Source of the DNA: JALHOM01 sp964444225
Lineage (GTDB): Bacteria; Patescibacteriota; Saccharimonadia; Saccharimonadales; 2-12-FULL-41-12
Direction: 5' to 3'
Assembly (NCBI GenBank): GCA_964444225.1
Contig: CAYUFM010000001.1
Location: forward strand, 62,001-126,000
DNA: 64,000 nucleotides
The notes under the pieces are model-generated. The model saw nothing but the letters and a program-made list of their open reading frames with translations. It was not told the DNA's origin and ran no database searches. Of this stretch, positions 7,119 to 15,604 are shown piece by piece (position 1 is the first letter of the stretch; each line of letters starts with the position of its first letter). The position numbers and the translations under genes were made by a program.

Positions 7119-9353
7119 CTAAAAGTAGTACCAGCGGTCAATCCCTACCGTATTAGTAACATCTCGTATCTTCTTTGGTGAGCCACTACCAAGGCTTACG
7201 ACGTAATCTGCTACTTCTGTACCGTCGGCTATTCTGTATACCAAGTGAGTGTCATCAAGCCAATAGATTGGGTTTTTAATACCGTTTTCTGTAATCAACA
7301 CATCGTCTGTCTTCTTCTCAATATTATAGCCAAGCAGTACAGACTTGCCGTCTCTTTCATCAACCCATAGGCTTTGCTGAGCATTAGGACTATTTACATA
7401 GATCCTGGACTTCAGAACAGATGGCGCGCCACCAACTTTTTTAACTTCATCATTAACTAGATTTACTTCGTACCAATCTTGTCCAACCGACACACTAAAT
7501 TTATCATATGCAGTTCTAAACATATTCCAGACTTCTTTGTCGTAAACAGTTTTCTTATTGCTACCATCTGCATTAATCTTATATAGTCCAACTTTTCCGT
7601 TAACTCTGTAGACGGCTGGACTGTAATAAATTACACCTTTGACAGAGACTACATCATTGAAGTAATTAGTACTAGCAAGTTCTTTTTCGGTGCCTTTTTC
7701 GACGTCATAACTCATAATTTTGTGGCGATTTACATTGGCTTCACTGGCGCCTTCAGTTATTTTGACGTATACAAGGTGGTCGCCAGACCAGTCAACGAGC
7801 TGAATTCTTTCAGAAGTAGCGACCTTCACAACTTCATTGGTATCCATGTAAATTAAATTAAGCGTTGTCAGCAAAAATCCATCTTTGTTACGAGCATTCT
7901 CTCTAGTAGAAGCAAAGGCTACAACCGGCTTGTTTGGATGGGCTGCTAAACTTAAAGACTCTTCCTTCTCTATGCCGGTTGCGGATAATATCACCTTTTC
8001 GTTTTTGCCATCTATATCCGCCTTATATAGATCAAATTTACCGTTTTGCTTAGACACAAAAACATGAGGCTTAGCCGGCACTAACGCTATGTTAACCTTT
8101 TCTTTTGTATCAACATTTACCTTAATTTTTTCTTCACGATAATTTTTTGCATTTACTGTTACCTCAATTTCGTCTTCTTGAACCGCAGGAACAGTTAACA
8201 CCGCCTCACCGCTTGCGTTAAAGTTTGCACTAGAGTCACCAAAGTTAACCTCAGCCTCAGTGATTGGTTTTTCGGACACATAGTCTTTTGCTACAAAAGT
8301 TATCTGAGTGCCGGTAGGGACTAGACGCTGTTCTCCTAGAGGATTGCTACCCCAGCCCAGTGTTATAGTTTTCTTAATCTCTGCAAAGGCTGTTTTTTTA
8401 ATAACAATTTCTTGCTTACCTAGTTTTACTTTTTCTAATACAGCCACACCATTAGAATCGGTCTTGGACGTCTTGCCGTTTACTATAAGTTCAACATTCT
8501 TTAAGGGTAGGTTTGTTTTGTCGTCTATGGCTTTTATTGAAGCAGAGACTCTGACTCCAGCTGTGTTAAGTACAAAATATCTAGAGCTTGGTAAGACGGC
8601 AGCGGCAGCAATAATCAAAAGTAGCCCAAAAATGGTCAACATCCTGTATAGAGGATTAGAAAACCAAGCCTTAAAGAAACTACCACGAGGTTTTTTAGGG
8701 CTTTTTGCTTTAACGACCTTTGCAACAACTGGCTCTGATTTTTCTATCTTGCTGTCTTCTACTTCAAGGAGTTTATCTGCATCCTCTGCGACAATCTCCT
8801 CAATTGCCTGACCTAGGCGAGCATCATCCATCGGAGTATTTTCTGCTAATTCTCCGATTGATTTTGTTTTATCAAGTTCTGCATCTTCAAAGTCAGGGGC
8901 TGCGATCACATCTGGATCCGTCGTAAGATCTATTAGTTCTGAGTCAAGTGGGCTCTCTCCGCCCGATTCTTCTTCAGGGGTTTTTATTTCTTCTTCTGAG
9001 CCTTCGGCGACTTCCTCGACTTCTTCGGGCTCATTCTCTTCACTAACATTCAATTCTTCAACTTCCTCTACGGCTTCTTCCTCTGGATCATCGAAATGTC
9101 TTATATCAATTTTTTTACTATCAGACGTCCCAGACTTTACTACATCAGCCGGCAACTCTTCTGTTGGTAAGAGAGGCGCTGTTGATACAGGGCCATCTTT
9201 TATGATGTCTGGGTGAGAATCTTCTGTCTCTCCTACTATCTCCGATTCATCCACCTCCATGTATTCAGCGACTTTTTTCTGAACTTCAGGATCAACAACT
9301 TGACCTAAAAAGGTAAGCTCTTCACTATTATCAGATTTTTTTGATTTTGCCAT
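7119..9353 (-). CDS. membrane-anchored protein with Ig-like domains and C-terminal beta-propeller
   Basis: 744 residues. Residues 1-205 are very acidic and disordered, then a Lys-rich stretch and one membrane helix at about 238-257, so the N-terminus is probably cytoplasmic and the rest outside. Residues 265-425 look like two carboxypeptidase-regulatory/PEGA-type beta-sandwich repeats (LPLKNVELIVNGKTSKTDSNG; ITEAEVNFGDSSANFNASG). Residues 427-744 contain TolB/WD40-like blades with recurring YKADIDGKNEK, YKINADGSNKK and similar. A cell-surface binding or scaffold role is inferred. Minus-strand TATAAT at 9361-9366 sits 7 nt before the ATG. Confidence 0.75.
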   Translation of the reverse strand: MAKSKKSDNSEELTFLGQVVDPEVQKKVAEYMEVDESEIVGETEDSHPDIIKDGPVSTAPLLPTEELPADVVKSGTSDSKKIDIRHFDDPEEEAVEEVEELNVSEENEPEEVEEVAEGSEEEIKTPEEESGGESPLDSELIDLTTDPDVIAAPDFEDAELDKTKSIGELAENTPMDDARLGQAIEEIVAEDADKLLEVEDSKIEKSEPVVAKVVKAKSPKKPRGSFFKAWFSNPLYRMLTIFGLLLIIAAAAVLPSSRYFVLNTAGVRVSASIKAIDDKTNLPLKNVELIVNGKTSKTDSNGVAVLEKVKLGKQEIVIKKTAFAEIKKTITLGWGSNPLGEQRLVPTGTQITFVAKDYVSEKPITEAEVNFGDSSANFNASGEAVLTVPAVQEDEIEVTVNAKNYREEKIKVNVDTKEKVNIALVPAKPHVFVSKQNGKFDLYKADIDGKNEKVILSATGIEKEESLSLAAHPNKPVVAFASTRENARNKDGFLLTTLNLIYMDTNEVVKVATSERIQLVDWSGDHLVYVKITEGASEANVNRHKIMSYDVEKGTEKELASTNYFNDVVSVKGVIYYSPAVYRVNGKVGLYKINADGSNKKTVYDKEVWNMFRTAYDKFSVSVGQDWYEVNLVNDEVKKVGGAPSVLKSRIYVNSPNAQQSLWVDERDGKSVLLGYNIEKKTDDVLITENGIKNPIYWLDDTHLVYRIADGTEVADYVVSLGSGSPKKIRDVTNTVGIDRWYYF

Positions 9354-9407
9354 TGTTTTTATTATAAATGCTTCTAGGTAAAGAATACCAGAAAATGCTA
9401 GTGTTTT

Positions 9408-9533
9408 CTAGAGAGAAAGGCGGTTTATGTCTTGAGAACGTAGGATTGCTTCTTTTACGCTAGTTTTTGTGGAACCAGCCTTTCGTGCAGATTGCTTTGC
9501 TAGTGTATTTATTGAGCTCAGAACTAAAGTCAA
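9408..9533 (-). CDS. possible 41-codon small gene or gene remnant
   Basis: An open frame from TTG (9531-9533) to TAG (9408-9410) encodes a 41-residue peptide ending KTSVKEAILRSQDINRLSL. A purine-rich AAGAAGAA lies directly before the TTG, but too close for a good ribosome-binding site. The composition is protein-like, yet no family is recognised. It may be a decayed gene fragment between the divergent flanking genes. Confidence 0.25.
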   Translation of the reverse strand: MTLVLSSINTLAKQSARKAGSTKTSVKEAILRSQDINRLSL

Positions 9534-9536
9534 TTC

Positions 9537-9566
9537 TTCTTAAAAAGTCGGTTTATCGGATATAAT
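9537..9566 (+). promoter_or_regulatory. promoter of the subtilase gene, leaderless
   Basis: TATAAT at 9561-9566 ends 6 nt before the ATG at 9573, so transcription should start at or inside the start codon. A weak -35, TTCTTA at 9537-9542, lies 18 nt upstream. Confidence 0.55.
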
Positions 9567-9572
9567 TATGAT

Positions 9573-11300
9573 ATGAGGAAGGCAAGCAAGTTTGGGTTGA
9601 TAATTATTCTGGTTTTACTAAGCTTTTTTTACCTTAGAAGTCCCAGTACACCGCCCACTCCCCCAACTACTTATAAGCCTCTGGCCCTACAAAGCATCAC
9701 AACCTCAAAAATCGAGACAAATAAAGACCAGGCTTTATTAAAATCTTCAGAAAAAATTACAGAAACCAATCAATTAAGTTCAATTTCAGGCAAACAACCA
9801 AAAACCGAAATTGTTACTAATGGCACAACTTACCCAAATCGCATATATAGCCCTATGCTAGCGCCAAACGATCCTTCCTACAACCAGTGGTGGGTTGCCC
9901 CTAATGATATGACCAGCGTTTGGGATGTACCTGCCGGGACTTACCAAACTAAAATTGCAGTTATCGACACAGGTTTTGCGCTAAATCATCAGGAGTTTGC
10001 TGGTCGCTGGGCTACTAACAGTGGCGAGACAGGATTGGCTGTTGGTGAAGAACCAAGTGATCTTAACTGTACTGACCAAGGTCTGCCTCTGGACAGATCT
10101 TGCAATAATATTGATGATAACTTTGACCAAATTCTAGATAATGAAACTGGCCCAACAACAGAACAAAATCCTTCTGATCGCAACTGTACTGACCAAGGTC
10201 TGCCTCTGGACAGATCTTGCAATAATATTGATGACGATGGCAATAACTACAAGGATGACGTTACTGGTTGGGATTTTGCTAATTTCGACTCTAGTGTACA
10301 AGCCGGGCAAATAAACCCCACAGGTAGCGGCACAACACACGGCACAATGGTTGCAGGGATTTTGGGCGCTACAGGCAATAATGGCGTAGGTATTGCAGGC
10401 GTTAATTGGCATACAAAAATCTTGCCAATCCAAGCGCTAGACGACGACAGTTATGGTGACAGTTTTACTGTTGGACAAGCAGTTTACTACGCAGTAGACC
10501 AAGGCGCAGATATTATTAGCATTAGCCTGGGAACAAGCACAAATGACCCATACATGCGAGCTGCCATACTCTACGCCCTAGACCACGGAACGATCGTCGT
10601 TGCATCTACGGGCAATAGTGGCTGTGACTGCATATCGTACCCGGCAAACTACCCAGAAGTTGTAGCTGTAGGTGCAGTAAATTCTACTGGTAGCCCTGCG
10701 AGTTTTAGCAATTTTGGGTCACAACTAGATGTCTTGGCCCCTGGTCAGACTATGGCTTCGCCTACCTATACATCAGGCAACCAGGTAAGTGCTTACGCGA
10801 GCAATATTGCAGGCACTTCATTTTCTACGCCCTTCTTTAGCGGAGTCTTAGGACTAGCTAAAATGTCACAACCAACCGCATCTTGGGAAGAATTAATTGG
10901 CGCAATGATGGAGAATTCTGACCGTCAGACACTAACATTAACTTCACCACGAACAAACACTCTAGGTTTTGGAGTGACTAGAGTCAATACAATGCTAGAC
11001 CGCTTGCGTCTTACAAATTCCGCAATTCAAAGAACCCAATTTAGCGGAACAATACTTGGTTCTAAACTGACCTATCAGTGTGAGGGCGTCACTATACCGG
11101 CCACCAGATTATATGAATTAACAAAATATGGACTTTATAACTACACGACAAACCCACGCGAACTTTCAAAAGCCATACAAAATGGCTGGACTTCAAAAGA
11201 AATTGCCTATACCTGCATTGGACTAGCAAGCGATAATGTTTCTGTTATTAGAAATCTAAGTCTAACTTCAGAGCTTCATAACTTGACCCAAAAGAACTAA
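9573..11300 (+). CDS. secreted or anchored subtilisin-like serine protease (S8)
   Basis: 575 residues. A hydrophobic N-terminal segment (about 7-21) is a signal peptide or anchor, then a Pro/Thr-rich linker and propeptide-like region. The catalytic triad is complete: Asp132 in AVIDTG, His256 in THGTMVAG, Ser416 in GTSFSTP, with oxyanion Asn348 in STGNSG. Between Asp and His is an insertion of about 75 residues holding two copies of CTDQGLPLDRSCNNIDD, Asp-rich and Cys-paired, perhaps Ca-binding. Residues after about 440 contain two conserved Cys and no known domain. It probably degrades external or host-surface protein. It stands alone between divergent and convergent neighbours. Confidence 0.93.
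   Translation: MRKASKFGLIIILVLLSFFYLRSPSTPPTPPTTYKPLALQSITTSKIETNKDQALLKSSEKITETNQLSSISGKQPKTEIVTNGTTYPNRIYSPMLAPNDPSYNQWWVAPNDMTSVWDVPAGTYQTKIAVIDTGFALNHQEFAGRWATNSGETGLAVGEEPSDLNCTDQGLPLDRSCNNIDDNFDQILDNETGPTTEQNPSDRNCTDQGLPLDRSCNNIDDDGNNYKDDVTGWDFANFDSSVQAGQINPTGSGTTHGTMVAGILGATGNNGVGIAGVNWHTKILPIQALDDDSYGDSFTVGQAVYYAVDQGADIISISLGTSTNDPYMRAAILYALDHGTIVVASTGNSGCDCISYPANYPEVVAVGAVNSTGSPASFSNFGSQLDVLAPGQTMASPTYTSGNQVSAYASNIAGTSFSTPFFSGVLGLAKMSQPTASWEELIGAMMENSDRQTLTLTSPRTNTLGFGVTRVNTMLDRLRLTNSAIQRTQFSGTILGSKLTYQCEGVTIPATRLYELTKYGLYNYTTNPRELSKAIQNGWTSKEIAYTCIGLASDNVSVIRNLSLTSELHNLTQKN
10065..10234 (+). repeat. 53-bp exact direct repeat inside the subtilase gene
   Basis: 10065-10117 and 10182-10234 are identical over 53 bp, offset by 117 bp (39 codons). 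The encoded Cys/Asp-rich segment is duplicated in frame. The perfect nucleotide identity points to a recent duplication or gene conversion. Confidence 0.9.
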
Positions 11301-11309
11301 TATATGCAC

Positions 11310-12224
11310 CTAGCCTAAAAGCTCTGACAAAACCTTACTTATGCCGATTACCCCAACCATCTTTTGATCATCACCTCGCACAATATATAGTTGCTGTTTT
11401 GATTTTATAAATAACTCTAGAGCTACTTGTAGTGAATCGACTTCGGTGAGTTCATGGACTTCTTGACTTATAGCCCATGCAACTTTCCCGCTGGTACGTT
11501 TTTCTATGAGTTCATCCAGGTCTAGAATGCCAATGATATTAGATTTCTTGTCTTTATAGACTGGGAAGTGGCGTTGACCAGTTTTATGTAGTTCATCGAT
11601 CAAAATTGTGCCGATTGTTTCTTCGCTACTAACCAATCTGACATCTTTTTTAGCAAGCATATAGTCGGCAACTTTTTTATCGCTAAATCCTAAAGCCCGG
11701 ACTGCCAGCTGGAGCTTCTCATTAGAGATACGGTTAAATTTCATACCTTTTTGATCATTAATAAGCTGAATTAAGTCATCTAATTCATATAGTTTGTGGT
11801 CTTGTTTGTCGGTAAAATACTTAGAAATAAACCTGGAAACGGACCTTAAATAAGGCTTAGTTTTGGTTATAAGTTTGAAAAAAGGCTTAGATAAGGTTTT
11901 AGCCAACCGATTTTTAAACGGCAAATATTTAGTACCAAGAAGATATAGAATTACTAAAACTGCGCTTATTAAAGTAGCTAGCCAGGGGCTAAAATTAGCA
12001 TTTGCTATATATACAGCTCCAAAAAACGCAGTAAAGCCAAAAATCTTTAAATAAAACTGTGCTACTGGCAGATCTTTTGAAATGGCCCAGTTGAGGCTAT
12101 CTTGCGGTTTACTTGTTTTTGAACGACGTTTCAGCTCTATCTCAGGTACAGCACCATAATACCTAGATAGTATGGCAAAAATAAGTCCTACTAAAAAAAG
12201 CAGAAGAAGAATACCAATATCCAT
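11310..12224 (-). CDS. CBS-pair membrane protein, CorC/CNNM-like
   Basis: 304 residues. Hydrophobic helices at about 3-20 and two more at 60-95 are followed by a basic linker. From about residue 180 there are two CBS motifs: VADYMLAKKDVRLVSSEE with FPVYKDKKSNIIGILDLDEL, and LTEVDSLQVALELF with YIVRGDDQKMVGVIGISKVLSELL. The arrangement matches the CBS part of CorC/CNNM-type transporters, but the membrane part is shorter than a DUF21 domain, so transport is uncertain. CBS pairs bind adenine nucleotides and often sense energy state. TATAAT (minus, 12231-12236) lies 6 nt before the ATG. Confidence 0.78.
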   Translation of the reverse strand: MDIGILLLLFLVGLIFAILSRYYGAVPEIELKRRSKTSKPQDSLNWAISKDLPVAQFYLKIFGFTAFFGAVYIANANFSPWLATLISAVLVILYLLGTKYLPFKNRLAKTLSKPFFKLITKTKPYLRSVSRFISKYFTDKQDHKLYELDDLIQLINDQKGMKFNRISNEKLQLAVRALGFSDKKVADYMLAKKDVRLVSSEETIGTILIDELHKTGQRHFPVYKDKKSNIIGILDLDELIEKRTSGKVAWAISQEVHELTEVDSLQVALELFIKSKQQLYIVRGDDQKMVGVIGISKVLSELLG

Positions 12225-12283
12225 AACTACATTATAGTGCTTTTTTGTTATTATAGATGTAGTTAATACTTGGAAGGAAAATA

Positions 12284-12925
12284 GTGAGCAAACAATTTAT
12301 AGCAATTTTGATAGTTATTATAGGTGGATTATTCGCAATATTAGCATTTACAGGCAAAGATAAGTCAAATAACCAATCTAGTAGTACCTCAAGTTCTCAG
12401 CCTACCTCTCACAAAGCTGGCAAAGCTGATAGTAAAGTTGTATTGCAAGAGTTTGGCGATTTCCAATGTCCAGCTTGCAAAGCCTACTCCACTATTATTC
12501 AACAACTGAAAAACGAGTATGGTGACAGAGTTGCTTTTCAATTTAGCCACTTTCCACTCACTCAAATACATACCAATGCTTTTATAAGTAGTCGTGCCGC
12601 AGAAGCTGCTGGAAAACAAGGTAAATTTTTTGAAATGCATGATTTGTTATATGAGCAACAAGACTCATGGTCCCAGGTCGCTGATCCAACTTCTATCTTT
12701 GTAAGTTTTGCGACTCAGCTCGGTTTAAACGCCGAACAATTCAAAACCGATATGGTAGCTAGCGCCACAACCGAGGCAATCAATGCCGACCGTAAAGTGG
12801 CTCAAGATTTAGGGTCGTCAGGCACACCAACTTTTGTACTAAACGGTAAGAAAATGGATAAAAGTCCAACAAGCATAGAAGAATTCAAGAAGATATTAGA
12901 TGAAGCTTTAGCTGCAAATCAATAA
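12284..12925 (+). CDS. DsbA-like thioredoxin-fold oxidoreductase, membrane-anchored
   Basis: 213 residues. An N-terminal hydrophobic helix (about 5-22) anchors or exports it, then a Ser-rich linker. The thioredoxin fold has CPAC at residues 62-65 and a cis-Pro motif in GTPTFVLNG. It belongs to the DsbA/Thioredoxin_4 group that oxidises or isomerises disulfides in exported proteins, fitting the Cys-paired surface proteins in this window. The start is GTG at 12284, preceded by GGAAGG about 6 nt upstream. A short hairpin with six Ts follows the stop. Confidence 0.88.
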   Translation: MSKQFIAILIVIIGGLFAILAFTGKDKSNNQSSSTSSSQPTSHKAGKADSKVVLQEFGDFQCPACKAYSTIIQQLKNEYGDRVAFQFSHFPLTQIHTNAFISSRAAEAAGKQGKFFEMHDLLYEQQDSWSQVADPTSIFVSFATQLGLNAEQFKTDMVASATTEAINADRKVAQDLGSSGTPTFVLNGKKMDKSPTSIEEFKKILDEALAANQ

Positions 12926-13011
12926 TATAAATACTCTTGCCACTTTGGCTTTTTTACGTGAACCTTAACTACTGCCCGGGCGCTGGACATGTACTTTACT
13001 TTTACTGACAT
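12919..13011 (-). CDS. possible 30-residue basic small protein
   Basis: An ATG at 13009-13011 opens a 30-codon frame encoding a basic peptide (MSVKVKYMSSARAVVKVH..., ending EYLYY). GGGAGAG lies about 8 nt before the ATG, and a good minus-strand promoter lies about 130 bp upstream. It overlaps the end of the convergent dsbA-like gene by 7 bp and runs across that gene's terminator. No family is recognised. It could instead be a small RNA with an incidental frame. Confidence 0.35.
   Translation of the reverse strand: MSVKVKYMSSARAVVKVHVKKPKWQEYLYY
12939..12955 (+). terminator. weak Rho-independent terminator after the dsbA-like gene
   Basis: GCCA-CTT-TGGC followed by TTTTTT, starting 13 nt after the stop. 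The stem is only 4 bp, so termination may be partial. Confidence 0.45.
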
Positions 13012-13143
13012 GGATTCTCACTCTCCCAAAAACACAAATATGCCCTTTTTGTGAGGACTCTACTGTATTCAATTTTTAATATTTTTATGTTTTGTTAACT
13101 CAAGGTTTGCAGTCTCTGGTTGCGCGCCTTATTAGTACTAAAG

Positions 13144-13173
13144 ATAATACACCTACAAGCATAAGCATGTCAA
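13144..13173 (-). promoter_or_regulatory. minus-strand promoter in the 12926-13299 gap
   Basis: On the minus strand TTGACA (13168-13173), 18-nt spacer, TATTAT (13144-13149). Transcription would run toward the small frame at 13011. The leader contains CTCAC/GTGAG and CAAAAA/TTTTTG complementary stretches just before the ATG. A purely hypothetical frame on the opposite strand crosses this site and is probably not coding. Confidence 0.6.
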
Positions 13174-13299
13174 CACGGCATCCGCACCGGATTGAAGCTT
13201 TTGGGTTTCTCAATCGCAAGAATACTGCGAATGCCTGCTTGATATATTTTTTCGGCAAAGTGCCCGGAGAGGGAGAAACTCAAAAGTTTCAAAGTAAGG
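13174..13299. other. intergenic stretch without a recognised gene
   Basis: Downstream of the iron-permease-like gene this stretch holds a small inverted repeat (GAAAC/GTTTC in a 16-bp segment near 13276) and a GC-rich CGGCAAAGTGCCCG imperfect hairpin, but neither is followed by a convincing T-run on either strand. No coding signal is seen. Confidence 0.5.
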
Positions 13300-13758
13300 T
13301 CAGATTTTTTTATGAAGGAAATTATTGATACTGCTAATTCCAGATTTACGACGTTCGTGCTCTTGCTTAATGCGTTTGTGTAGTTTTTGCATTACATCAC
13401 TGTGCTCTTGTTTAGCATGGATTGCTTGGAATTCTTTGTCCAGTTCGGCTAGTTCTTCGTCGCTCAATACTTCGAGGTCTATAAAAGCATTTCTGGCTTG
13501 GGTCGAACGGATTAACTCATCCAGCTTTAATTGCATAGCTTTGCCATCACGATTTTGCGTATTTTGGATCAAGAAAACCATTAAAAAAGTAATAATAGTT
13601 GTGCTGGTGTTAATAACTAATTGCCACGTATCAGAAAAATCAAAGTAAGGCCCAGTTGATAGCCAAAGCACAACTATTAAAAGCGCCAGTAAAAAAGCGT
13701 TTGCCGAGCCTGCAACAACCGAAACTTTGGCAGCAAATTTTCTAAAAATTTCTTTCAT
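13300..13758 (-). CDS. low-affinity iron permease family protein
   Basis: 152 residues. Two hydrophobic helices lie at about 17-35 and 45-66. The second is in the signature DTWQLVINTSTTIITFLMVF followed by LIQNTQNRDGKAMQLKLDELI, typical of the Iron_permease family (PF04120). The rest is a charged coiled-coil tail rich in Glu, Lys and His. Fet4-type proteins import metal in yeast, but these short bacterial members are poorly characterised and transport is not shown. It stands alone; the next gene is divergent. Confidence 0.82.
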   Translation of the reverse strand: MKEIFRKFAAKVSVVAGSANAFLLALLIVVLWLSTGPYFDFSDTWQLVINTSTTIITFLMVFLIQNTQNRDGKAMQLKLDELIRSTQARNAFIDLEVLSDEELAELDKEFQAIHAKQEHSDVMQKLHKRIKQEHERRKSGISSINNFLHKKI

Positions 13759-13820
13759 TATGTTGAGAGTATAACAAAAAACCTTTTATCTTTATGCTTT
13801 TATCATTATGCTATCTATAT

Positions 13821-15503
13821 ATGGAATCGGTATTTACTGAACTGAGCCTGGTGATAATTATTACTGTGGCTGTTTCTATCATCATGAAGATCATCAAACA
13901 ACCTTTGATATTGGGTTATATTCTAGCCGGGCTTTTGGTTGGACCACCCGGGCTAGACTTGATACATTCGACCGAACTATTTGACTCTTTCTCTGAGATT
14001 GGTATAGCCCTACTGCTCTTTATTATCGGAATGGGCATGCATATCGGCGAGTATAAAAAACTAGGCAAGATAGTATTGCTGGCAGCAATAAACTCACTGC
14101 TGTTTATTACTATGCTCGGGTTCTCTACGGCAACACTCTTTGGCTACACCAAGACAGAGGCATTTATTATTGGTTTGGCCTTATTCTTTAGTAGCACAAT
14201 TATTATTGTTAAAATTTTATCCGATAAGAAAGAGCAAAATCGCCTCCACGGCCAAATAGCTATAGGTATAATTCTAGTTGAAGACTTGATCGCAACGCTT
14301 GCTCTTTTGTTTGTGGTGGCTGGCAAGGGCGGTGGACTCGATGGAGCCGAGTTAGTTTTCTTAGGTGCCAAGGCAATCTTCTTATTACTGTTCTTGATGC
14401 TATGTAGCAAACTATTCTTGCCAAAAGTTGTTAAATACATGGCCAGCAATCAAGAACTTTTGTTTCTGTCGGCCATTGCGTGGGGATTTGGCATCGCAAC
14501 ATTGTTCGAAAAAGCTGGTTTCTCAATAGAAATCGGCGCTCTTTTTGCTGGCGTTGCCCTAGCCAACTCACCATTTGTCCAGGAAATATCAGCTCGGTTG
14601 CGTCCTCTTAGAGATTTCTTTATAGTAATTTTCTTTATCGCTCTGGGTGAGCAATTAGACGTATCAAGTCTGAGTGATGCAATTGCTCCGGCTCTTGCAT
14701 TGTCTGCAATCGTAATTATTGGCAAGCCGTTCATCATAACTTTTACTTCAGGACTAATGGGCTACACTAAGCGCATTAGCTTTAAGGCCGGCATTAACCT
14801 CTCGCAAATTAGTGAGTTTTCTATAATTTTAGTGGTGCTTGCAGCCACAGAAGGCATTATTCGCCCAGAGATCAGTTCGGTCATTACTATAGTCGCTATC
14901 ATAACCATCGCTGCATCAACATACCTAATGCAGTATGACGACAAATTATTCATGTACTTTGACCGCATAAAACTCAGAATGTTTGAAAAAGATGTTATCT
15001 ACAAAGAAAAACGTTCTCCAAATTCTTACCAGAATATATTACTTGGCTATCACCATGGTGGTCATGAGTTTATTAAAACATTTAAAGAAATGGGCAAAAA
15101 ATTCTTGGTGGTAGATTATGACCCAGAAGTTATAGAAATTTTACAAAACCAAAAAATAGATTACCTTTATGGTGATGCCACCGACATCGAGCTATTACAA
15201 GAAGCCGGAATAGAAAAAAGTAAGATGGTTGTCTCTACGATCAATGACCATAATGCCAATGTTTTTATCGCAAATCTTATTAATCAGATAAATCCCGATG
15301 CATTGCTGATAGCTCATGCCAACAACATTAATGAAGCCACGGAGCTTTATGACCTTGGAGCAGCTTACGTGATGATACCGCACCACGTTGGTACCGAGCG
15401 CATGAGTGCTCTAATTAAGCGTACTGGCGCCAATAAGGAAGAGTTTGCTAAGCACCGTGCTAAACATATAGCATCTTTAGAATCTCACCTCAGAGATAGT
15501 TAA
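13821..15503 (+). CDS. Kef-type monovalent cation:proton antiporter (CPA2) with TrkA-N domain
   Basis: About 560 residues from the ATG at 13821; an in-frame ATG at 13794 would add nine residues that look non-native. Roughly 12 hydrophobic helices span residues 1-380, with LGYILAGLLVGPPGLDLI near the start and GIALLLFIIGMGMH, typical of the CPA2 Na/H exchanger fold. From about residue 405 a Rossmann-like TrkA-N domain follows (ILLGYHHGGHEF, LVVDYDPEVIE, YGDATDIELLQEAGIEKSKMVVSTI). The first glycine motif is altered (GYHHGGHE instead of GxGxxG), so NAD(H) binding may be weakened. Predicted role: K+/H+ exchange or efflux. It is a single-gene transcript. Confidence 0.9.
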   Translation: MESVFTELSLVIIITVAVSIIMKIIKQPLILGYILAGLLVGPPGLDLIHSTELFDSFSEIGIALLLFIIGMGMHIGEYKKLGKIVLLAAINSLLFITMLGFSTATLFGYTKTEAFIIGLALFFSSTIIIVKILSDKKEQNRLHGQIAIGIILVEDLIATLALLFVVAGKGGGLDGAELVFLGAKAIFLLLFLMLCSKLFLPKVVKYMASNQELLFLSAIAWGFGIATLFEKAGFSIEIGALFAGVALANSPFVQEISARLRPLRDFFIVIFFIALGEQLDVSSLSDAIAPALALSAIVIIGKPFIITFTSGLMGYTKRISFKAGINLSQISEFSIILVVLAATEGIIRPEISSVITIVAIITIAASTYLMQYDDKLFMYFDRIKLRMFEKDVIYKEKRSPNSYQNILLGYHHGGHEFIKTFKEMGKKFLVVDYDPEVIEILQNQKIDYLYGDATDIELLQEAGIEKSKMVVSTINDHNANVFIANLINQINPDALLIAHANNINEATELYDLGAAYVMIPHHVGTERMSALIKRTGANKEEFAKHRAKHIASLESHLRDS

Positions 15504-15505
15504 TG

Positions 15506-15573
15506 ACCATTTGTTAATAACGAAAAACAGATCAATAAGTCATAAACCTTTAATTTTTTAGTGAACAAATGGA
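15506..15573. repeat. 9-bp inverted repeat between two convergent genes
   Basis: CCATTTGTT (15507-15515) and AACAAATGG (15564-15572) are perfect complements 48 bp apart, inside the 100-bp gap between convergent genes. No T-run follows, so it is not a clear terminator. Confidence 0.35.
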
Positions 15574-15604
15574 CTCTAGCTATTTCTCAAGACGCACAGA
15601 TAAA

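Noticed and set aside
6911..7156. 81-codon plus-strand open frame across the structured segment
   Set aside because: It has no ribosome-binding site or family, overlaps the stop of the propeller gene, and its bases are better explained by RNA pairing.
13092..13328. 78-codon plus-strand frame
   Set aside because: It crosses the minus-strand promoter, runs into the end of the iron-permease-like gene, and has no start signal or family.
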